Source: Stutzerimonas kunmingensis
GTDB lineage: Bacteria; Pseudomonadota; Gammaproteobacteria; Pseudomonadales; Pseudomonadaceae
Direction of reading: 5' to 3'
NCBI RefSeq assembly: GCF_021432085.1
Contig: NZ_CP090366.1
Coordinates: 2,418,001 to 2,482,000, forward strand
Length of the DNA: 64,000 nt
Shown: positions 58,804-64,000 of the stretch, piece by piece
Position numbering within the stretch: the first letter of the stretch is position 1
How the letters are laid out: each line of letters begins with the position of its first letter
Notes under the pieces: model-generated
Database searches by the model: none
Seen by the model: the letters and a program-made list of their open reading frames with translations, nothing else
Told to the model about the DNA's origin: nothing
Program-made: the position numbers and the translations under genes

Positions 58804-60324
58804 ATGATCTACGCCCAGCCCGGTACCGCAGGCGCCGTCGTATCCTTCAAGCCGCGCTACGGCAATTACATCGGTGGTGAATTCGTCCCGCCGGTCAAAG
58901 GCGAGTACTTCGTCAACACCTCGCCGGTAAATGGTGAAGTCATTGCCGAATTCCCGCGTTCGGGCGCCGAAGACGTTGAGAAAGCGCTGGACGCCGCCCA
59001 CGCTGCTGCCGATGCCTGGGGCAAGACCTCAGTGCAGGACCGCGCGCTGATTCTGCTGAAGATCGCCGATCGCATCGAAGCCAACCTGGAAAAGCTCGCT
59101 GTCGCTGAAACCTGGGACAACGGCAAGGCCGTCCGTGAAACCCTGAACGCCGACGTGCCGCTGGCTGCCGACCACTTCCGCTACTTCGCTGGCTGCATCC
59201 GCGCCCAGGAAGGCAGCGCCGCCGAGATCAACGAGCACACCGCGGCCTATCACTTCCATGAGCCGCTGGGTGTTGTCGGCCAGATCATCCCGTGGAACTT
59301 CCCGCTGCTGATGGCCGCCTGGAAACTGGCTCCGGCCCTGGCTGCCGGTAACTGCATCGTGCTCAAGCCGGCCGAGCAGACCCCGCTGTCGATCATGGTA
59401 TTCATCGAAGTCGTCGGTGACCTCCTGCCGCCGGGCGTACTGAACATCGTCCAGGGCTTCGGTCGCGAAGCTGGTCAGGCGCTGGCCACCAGCACCCGCA
59501 TCGCCAAGATCGCCTTCACCGGCTCGACCCCGGTCGGCTCGCACATCATGCGCTGCGCCGCCGAGAACATCATTCCGAGCACCGTGGAGCTGGGTGGCAA
59601 GAGCCCGAACATCTTCTTCGAAGACATCATGAATGCAGAACCTGCGTTCATCGAGAAAGCCGCTGAAGGTCTGGTACTGGCCTTCTTCAACCAGGGCGAA
59701 GTCTGCACCTGTCCGTCGCGTGCGTTGATTCAGGAATCGATCTTCGAGCCCTTCATGGAAGTGGTGATGAAGAAGATCAAGGCGATCAAGCGTGGCAACC
59801 CGCTGGATACCGACACCATGGTTGGCGCCCAGGCGTCCGAGCAGCAGTTCGACAAGATCCTCTCCTACATGGAAGTCGCTCAGCAGGAAGGCGCGCAGAT
59901 CCTCACCGGCGGCGCAGCCGAGAAGCTCGAAGGCGGCCTGGCCTCCGGTTACTACGTGCAGCCGACCCTGATCAAGGGTCACAACAAGATGCGTGTGTTC
60001 CAGGAAGAAATCTTCGGACCCGTGGTCGGTGTGGCGACCTTCAAGGACGAAGCCGAAGCTCTGGCGATCGCCAACGACACCGAGTTCGGCCTGGGTGCCG
60101 GCGTCTGGACGCGCGACATCAACCGCGCCTATCGCATGGGCCGTGGCATCAAGGCCGGTCGCGTGTGGACCAACTGCTACCACCTGTACCCGGCGCACGC
60201 GGCGTTCGGTGGCTACAAGAAGTCCGGCGTCGGCCGTGAAACCCACAAGATGATGCTCGACCACTATCAGCAGACCAAGAACCTGCTGATCAGCTACGAC
60301 ATCAATCCACTCGGATTCTTCTGA
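58804..60324 (+). CDS. exaC: NAD-dependent aldehyde dehydrogenase ExaC
   Basis: 506 residues; oxidises acetaldehyde to acetate in the PQQ-dependent ethanol oxidation pathway. NAD site [10 protein letters not shown], catalytic Glu in [10 protein letters not shown] and catalytic Cys in [12 protein letters not shown]; also [27 protein letters not shown] ribosome site. Its place between two pqq loci fits a role behind a PQQ alcohol dehydrogenase, which is not in this window. Confidence 0.95.
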   Translation: MIYAQPGTAGAVVSFKPRYGNYIGGEFVPPVKGEYFVNTSPVNGEVIAEFPRSGAEDVEKALDAAHAAADAWGKTSVQDRALILLKIADRIEANLEKLAVAETWDNGKAVRETLNADVPLAADHFRYFAGCIRAQEGSAAEINEHTAAYHFHEPLGVVGQIIPWNFPLLMAAWKLAPALAAGNCIVLKPAEQTPLSIMVFIEVVGDLLPPGVLNIVQGFGREAGQALATSTRIAKIAFTGSTPVGSHIMRCAAENIIPSTVELGGKSPNIFFEDIMNAEPAFIEKAAEGLVLAFFNQGEVCTCPSRALIQESIFEPFMEVVMKKIKAIKRGNPLDTDTMVGAQASEQQFDKILSYMEVAQQEGAQILTGGAAEKLEGGLASGYYVQPTLIKGHNKMRVFQEEIFGPVVGVATFKDEAEALAIANDTEFGLGAGVWTRDINRAYRMGRGIKAGRVWTNCYHLYPAHAAFGGYKKSGVGRETHKMMLDHYQQTKNLLISYDINPLGFF

Positions 60325-60563
60325 TGAGGGCCCCGGCGTGTGAGCTCCAGCGCGCCGGTTTATTTTGCTACGCACGTCATGTGCAGGGACCTGCGCCGCT
60401 TCTGCTGTAATCCCCCTCGAACCGAGCGCAAGGTTCCTATCGCAACGCGGCTCCGGCCGCGTTTTTTTTGCCCGGTGGCGAACCAGCCATCGCGTGCATC
60501 GAACTCCCCGCCGCCGATACGCCTCCCATCAACATGCCCTGTGCCGAAGATGAGGAGAACCCC

Positions 60564-61682
60564 ATGTCGCAACTGCTCGAACCCTGTTCGCTAAAACACC
60601 TGAAGCTGCGCAATCGCGCGGCCGTTGCGCCGATGACCCGCGTCAGCGCCGAAGCTGAGGGTGCTGCCAATGAATTGATGCGCGACTACTACGCCTCGTT
60701 CGCCAAGGGTGGCTTCGGCATGGTCATCAGCGAAGGCATCTATACCGATACGGCCTACAGCCAGGGTTACTTCAACCAGCCGGGGCTTGCTACGGAAGCG
60801 CACCGGGACAGCTGGCGGCTGGTAGTCGACGCCGTGCACGACGCTGGCGCCGCTTTCGTTGCCCAGCTCATGCATGGCGGCGCGCAGACCCAGGGCAACA
60901 TCCATCATGCCCGGCACGTTGCGCCATCGGCGGTGCAGCCCGGCGGGTCGCAGCTGACCTTCTACGGTGGCGAAGGACCCTATGCGACGCCCGCGCAGAT
61001 CAGCGAGGACGAGATTCAGGAAGCCATCGCCGGGTTTGCCCAGGCCGCGCGCCATGCCCGTGAGGCCGGCTTCGACGGTGTCGAACTGCACGGCGCGAAC
61101 GGCTATCTGCTGCACGAGTTCATCAGCGCCGGGTTCAACCGGCGCGATGATCACTGGGGAGGCGATTACCTCGGTCGACTGCGGTTGCCGCTGGCCGTCA
61201 TCGCTGCGGTGCGGGCAGCGGTTGGCAATGACTTCGTGGTTGGCATGCGCCTGTCGCAGAGCATGGTGAGCGACAGCCAGCTGAAATGGGAGGGTGGGGT
61301 GGACGAAGCCCGGCAGCGTTTCCGCGCACTGGCTGATGCTGGCCTTGATTATCTGCACGTTACCGAGCCGGACGTCGCTGCGCCGGCGTTTGGCGACGGG
61401 CCGAGCTTCGCTGCGATCGCAAAGGGCAGCGTATCGATCCCGGTTATCGGCAACGGCGGCATCGTCACGGGCGAGCAAGCTGAAAAGTTGTTGACTCAGG
61501 GAGACATGGACTTGGTCGCGGTCGGAAAGGCCGCGCTGGCGAACAACGACTGGCCGCAGCGAATCGCGCAGGGACTGCCGCTCAACGAATTCGACGGCAC
61601 GATGTTCGTACCCATGGCGACCATCACCAATGAACTGGCCTGGCGTAATGCCAATGGTCGGTCGGCGCTGGGTTCAAGTTGA
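60564..61682 (+). CDS. Old yellow enzyme family NADH:flavin oxidoreductase
   Basis: 372 residues, FMN-containing TIM barrel reducing activated C=C bonds (enoate or xenobiotic reductase type). Landmarks: NRAAVAPMTRVSAE, QLMHGGAQT, FDGVELHGANGYLLHEFISAGFN, RRDDHWGGDY and the C-terminal PVIGNGGIVTG and DLVAVGKAALAN phosphate site. ATG 60564 has GAGGAG upstream; a longer open frame to 60468 is not supported. Physiological substrate unknown. Confidence 0.92.
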   Translation: MSQLLEPCSLKHLKLRNRAAVAPMTRVSAEAEGAANELMRDYYASFAKGGFGMVISEGIYTDTAYSQGYFNQPGLATEAHRDSWRLVVDAVHDAGAAFVAQLMHGGAQTQGNIHHARHVAPSAVQPGGSQLTFYGGEGPYATPAQISEDEIQEAIAGFAQAARHAREAGFDGVELHGANGYLLHEFISAGFNRRDDHWGGDYLGRLRLPLAVIAAVRAAVGNDFVVGMRLSQSMVSDSQLKWEGGVDEARQRFRALADAGLDYLHVTEPDVAAPAFGDGPSFAAIAKGSVSIPVIGNGGIVTGEQAEKLLTQGDMDLVAVGKAALANNDWPQRIAQGLPLNEFDGTMFVPMATITNELAWRNANGRSALGSS

Positions 61683-61858
61683 CAGCGCACCAGGGCCGGG
61701 CGTTAGCTGGTAAACGAAACGCAGCAATGACAGCCGTCTGTCGGGCACTACCAAGGCACGGCGCTGTCTCCTTCCAAAGTACCATTCTGCTCGAGGCAGA
61801 ACAGGGGGCTTAATTGAGCTGTCGGAATCTTCCGGCACCATAAAAAGAGGACCGACCT

Positions 61859-61930
61859 ATGTGGACTAAACCCGCCTTCACCGACATGCGTATTGGTTTC
61901 GAAGTCACCATGTACTTCGCAAATCGTTGA
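61859..61930 (+). CDS. pqqA: PQQ precursor peptide PqqA (second locus)
   Basis: 23 residues, [20 protein letters not shown] then ANR, the classical PqqA form with cross-link residues E15 and Y19. AGAGG ribosome site. First gene of the plus-strand pqqABCD cluster. Confidence 0.96.
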   Translation: MWTKPAFTDMRIGFEVTMYFANR

Positions 61931-61936
61931 TCGATC

Positions 61937-61966
61937 AGCCCCGGCTCCGGCCGGGGCTTCGCTTTT
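61937..61966 (+). terminator. Attenuator-like hairpin between pqqA and pqqB
   Basis: 8-bp stem AGCCCCGG/CCGGGGCT (61937-61944 with 61951-61958), then TCGCTTTT. Placed as in the first locus and expected to raise pqqA over pqqB levels. Confidence 0.7.
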
Positions 61967-61977
61967 GGGGGCTGTCC

Positions 61978-62889
61978 ATGTTCATCCGTATTCTTGGTTC
62001 CGCTGCGGGCGGCGGTTTTCCGCAGTGGAACTGCAATTGCGCCAACTGCGCCGGCCTGCGCGCCGGCACGCTCAATGCGAAGGCGCGTACCCAGTCGTCG
62101 ATCGCCATCAGTGATAACGGTGTCGACTGGATTCTGTGTAATGCCTCGCCGGACATCCGCGCTCAGCTGGAGTCGTTCCCGACGCTGCAGCCGGCCCGTG
62201 CGCCACGCGATACCGCCATCGGTGCCATCGTTCTGCTGGACAGCCAGATCGATCACACCACCGGCCTGCTGACCCTGCGTGAGGGCTGCCCGCATGAGGT
62301 CTGGTGCACCGAGATGGTCCATCAGGATCTGACCACCGGGTTCCCGCTGTTCAACATGCTCGAACACTGGAACGGCGGCTTGAAATGGAACCCCATCGCC
62401 CTGACCGGCAGCTTCACCATTCCCTGTTGCCCAAACCTGCACATCACGCCGATTCCGTTGCGCAGCTCCGCGCCGCCATATTCGCCGCACCGCAATGACC
62501 CGCATCCCGGTGACAACATCGGCCTGCTGATCGAGGACCGCAAAACCGGTGGCACGCTGTTCTATGCGCCGGGGCTGGGCAAGGTCAGCGACGAACTGCT
62601 GGAAACCATGCGCCAGGCGGATTGCCTGCTGGTCGACGGCACTCTGTGGCGTGATGACGAAATGCTCGTGCGCGAGGTCGGCACCAAGCTCGGCAGCGAG
62701 ATGGGACACCTGCAGCAGAGCGGCTCGGGGGGCATGATCGAGGTGCTCGACGGCATGCCCGCGGTTCGCAAGATCCTCATCCACATCAACAACACCAATC
62801 CGATCCTCAATGAAGATTCCGTCGAACGCGAAATCCTCGGCGAGCATGGAATCGAAGTGTCCTTCGATGGCATGAACATCGAGCTATAG
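61978..62889 (+). CDS. pqqB: PQQ biosynthesis protein PqqB
   Basis: 303 residues, metallo-beta-lactamase-fold hydroxylase acting on the cross-linked Glu-Tyr intermediate. [20 protein letters not shown] with zinc cysteines CNCANC, then [11 protein letters not shown] and [12 protein letters not shown] 61978; a TTG-start frame to 61927 is not family-like. Confidence 0.96.
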   Translation: MFIRILGSAAGGGFPQWNCNCANCAGLRAGTLNAKARTQSSIAISDNGVDWILCNASPDIRAQLESFPTLQPARAPRDTAIGAIVLLDSQIDHTTGLLTLREGCPHEVWCTEMVHQDLTTGFPLFNMLEHWNGGLKWNPIALTGSFTIPCCPNLHITPIPLRSSAPPYSPHRNDPHPGDNIGLLIEDRKTGGTLFYAPGLGKVSDELLETMRQADCLLVDGTLWRDDEMLVREVGTKLGSEMGHLQQSGSGGMIEVLDGMPAVRKILIHINNTNPILNEDSVEREILGEHGIEVSFDGMNIEL

Positions 62890-62965
62890 CACCCGAATCG
62901 CGGCCTTCAGCCGCCTGGTGCTGCGATACGAACATCGGAACGATAAGAAAAGGAAAGACACTGCC

Positions 62966-63718
62966 ATGATCCTGCCAGCCATGAGCCCCGCGGAATTCGA
63001 ACAGGCGCTGCGCGCCAAGGGCGAGTACTACCATATCCATCACCCGTTCCACCGGGCCATGTACGCCGGGCAGGCGACACGCGAGCAGATTCAGGGCTGG
63101 GTCGCCAACCGTTTCTACTATCAGGTCTGCATTCCGGTGAAGGATGCGGCGATCATGGCCAACTGCCCGGATCGCGACACCCGTCGGGAGTGGATCCAGC
63201 GCATCATCGATCACGACGGCGCGCCGGGGGAAGAGGGTGGTATCGAAGCCTGGTTGCGACTCGCCGAATCCGTAGGTCTGGATCGCGAGCAGGTGCTGTC
63301 GCAGGAACTGGTGCTGCCCGGTGTGAGGTTCGCCGTGGATGCCTACGTCAACTTCGCCCGTCGCGCCAGCTGGCAGGAGGCCGCAAGCAGCTCGCTGACC
63401 GAGCTCTTCGCCCCGACGATCCACCAGTCGCGCCTCGATAGCTGGCCGCAGCACTATCCTTGGATCGATGCCTCCGGCTACGACTACTTCCGCAAGCGCC
63501 TGAAGGAAGCCCGACGCGATGTCGAGCACGGTCTGCGGATCACCCTGGAGCACTACCGCACCCGCGAGGCGCAGGAGCGTATGCTGGAGATCCTGCAGTT
63601 CAAGCTCGACGTGCTATGGAGCATGCTCGACGCCATGAGCATGGCCTACGAACTGGATCGCCCGCCGTACCACACCGTGACCCGCGAGCGTATCTGGCAC
63701 AAGGGCATCAGCCTGTAG
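62966..63718 (+). CDS. pqqC: PQQ synthase PqqC
   Basis: 250 residues, cofactorless oxidase performing the final ring closure and eight-electron oxidation to PQQ. All-helical fold with active-site signature [36 protein letters not shown] and [22 protein letters not shown] ribosome site. Confidence 0.97.
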   Translation: MILPAMSPAEFEQALRAKGEYYHIHHPFHRAMYAGQATREQIQGWVANRFYYQVCIPVKDAAIMANCPDRDTRREWIQRIIDHDGAPGEEGGIEAWLRLAESVGLDREQVLSQELVLPGVRFAVDAYVNFARRASWQEAASSSLTELFAPTIHQSRLDSWPQHYPWIDASGYDYFRKRLKEARRDVEHGLRITLEHYRTREAQERMLEILQFKLDVLWSMLDAMSMAYELDRPPYHTVTRERIWHKGISL

Positions 63719-63839
63719 GCACGCGTTCCGTGGGCAGATCCTGCCCACCCATGAGGCATCCGGCCCCTGTAGAGTGGACCGCCTGACGACCATGACCACG
63801 TGGCCAGGCAGCAACCTGCCCACTGGCGAGACAATGATG

Positions 63840-64000
63840 ATGAGCGATATTCAACTAACCCAGATTCCAGCGTTGCGCCGTGGCTTCCGCTTCCAGTGGG
63901 AGCCCGCACAGAACTGCCACGTACTGCTCTATCCGGAAGGCATGATCAAGCTCAACGAGAGCGCTGCGGCGGTGCTGACCGAGGTGGACGGCACGCGAAC
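63840..64000 (+). CDS. pqqD: PqqD, 5' part (second locus, runs off window)
   Basis: First 53 codons visible: [20 protein letters not shown], then [20 protein letters not shown] and DGTR. Three ATG codons in a row (63834, 63837, 63840); the last is best spaced from GGCGAG. Peptide chaperone for PqqA. pqqE presumably follows beyond the window. The 121-base gap after pqqC holds nothing I recognise. Confidence 0.93.
   Translation, partial: MSDIQLTQIPALRRGFRFQWEPAQNCHVLLYPEGMIKLNESAAAVLTEVDGTR

Noticed and set aside
58455..58880. Open frames of 130-140 codons upstream of exaC
   Set aside because: Arg- and Pro-rich out-of-frame products without ribosome sites, overlapping the exaC start; probable shadows.

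Overview
The window is a high-GC chromosome segment from a pseudomonad, most likely the Pseudomonas stutzeri group (Stutzerimonas). The backbone gene order (ppsA, rraA, cmaX-crfX-cmpX-sigX-oprF, acnB, DUF1289, universal stress protein, miaE, lpxH, ppiB, glnS, cysS, folD, tRNA cluster, then tig-clpP-clpX-lon-hupB-ppiD) is the order I know from P. aeruginosa PA1770-PA1805. Accessory DNA interrupts it. The species assignment is inference from synteny, not from a search.

Layout. 1-12773: conserved housekeeping and envelope genes (PEP synthase end, CorA/MscS-like membrane proteins, ECF sigma factor SigX, porin OprF, aconitase B, MiaE, LpxH, PpiB). 12929-15849: a group II intron with its own reverse transcriptase/maturase/HNH protein, inserted in the 5' leader of glnS. 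15898-20528: glnS-cysS, folD and three tRNA genes (Arg-UCU, His-GUG, Leu-UAG). 20602-23785: an unrecognised membrane protein, a GntR regulator with a long palindromic operator and a TSUP-type exporter. 23851-37256: an iron-type signalling locus (Fur-box-like site, response regulator, sensor kinase, TonB-dependent receptor). Its sensor kinase is split by a 9.28-kb Tn3-family transposon (25580-34857, target duplication AGTAG). The transposon carries tnpA, tnpR, a HigBA-type toxin-antitoxin pair, small unknown genes, an IS66-family element lacking a visible left end, a cysteine-rich copper-storage-type protein and an IS21-like remnant. Its right end is present twice as a 109-bp direct repeat.

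37355-45674: organic peroxide defence (ohr/ohrR), then a denitrification cluster nirK-orf41-norC-norB-norQ-norD behind a near-consensus ANR/DNR box. NirK has an extra N-terminal cupredoxin and NorC an extra C-terminal cytochrome c domain, so both enzymes carry fused electron-transfer modules. 45853-54265: proteostasis genes tig, clpP, clpX, lon, hupB, ppiD.

54361-64000: two separate PQQ-type loci. The plus-strand locus (61859 to window end) is ordinary pqqA-B-C-D. The minus-strand locus (58392 down to 54361) is a tightly packed operon: pqqA, pqqD, pqqE, a 32-residue membrane microprotein, a four-helix membrane protein, a SerC-like aminotransferase and a dihydroorotate-dehydrogenase-like flavoprotein lacking the usual catalytic serine. 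It has no pqqB or pqqC. This is the best candidate in the window for an undescribed system: a peptide-modifying pathway built on PqqA/D/E but finished by other enzymes. exaC (aldehyde dehydrogenase) and an old-yellow-enzyme gene lie between the two loci.
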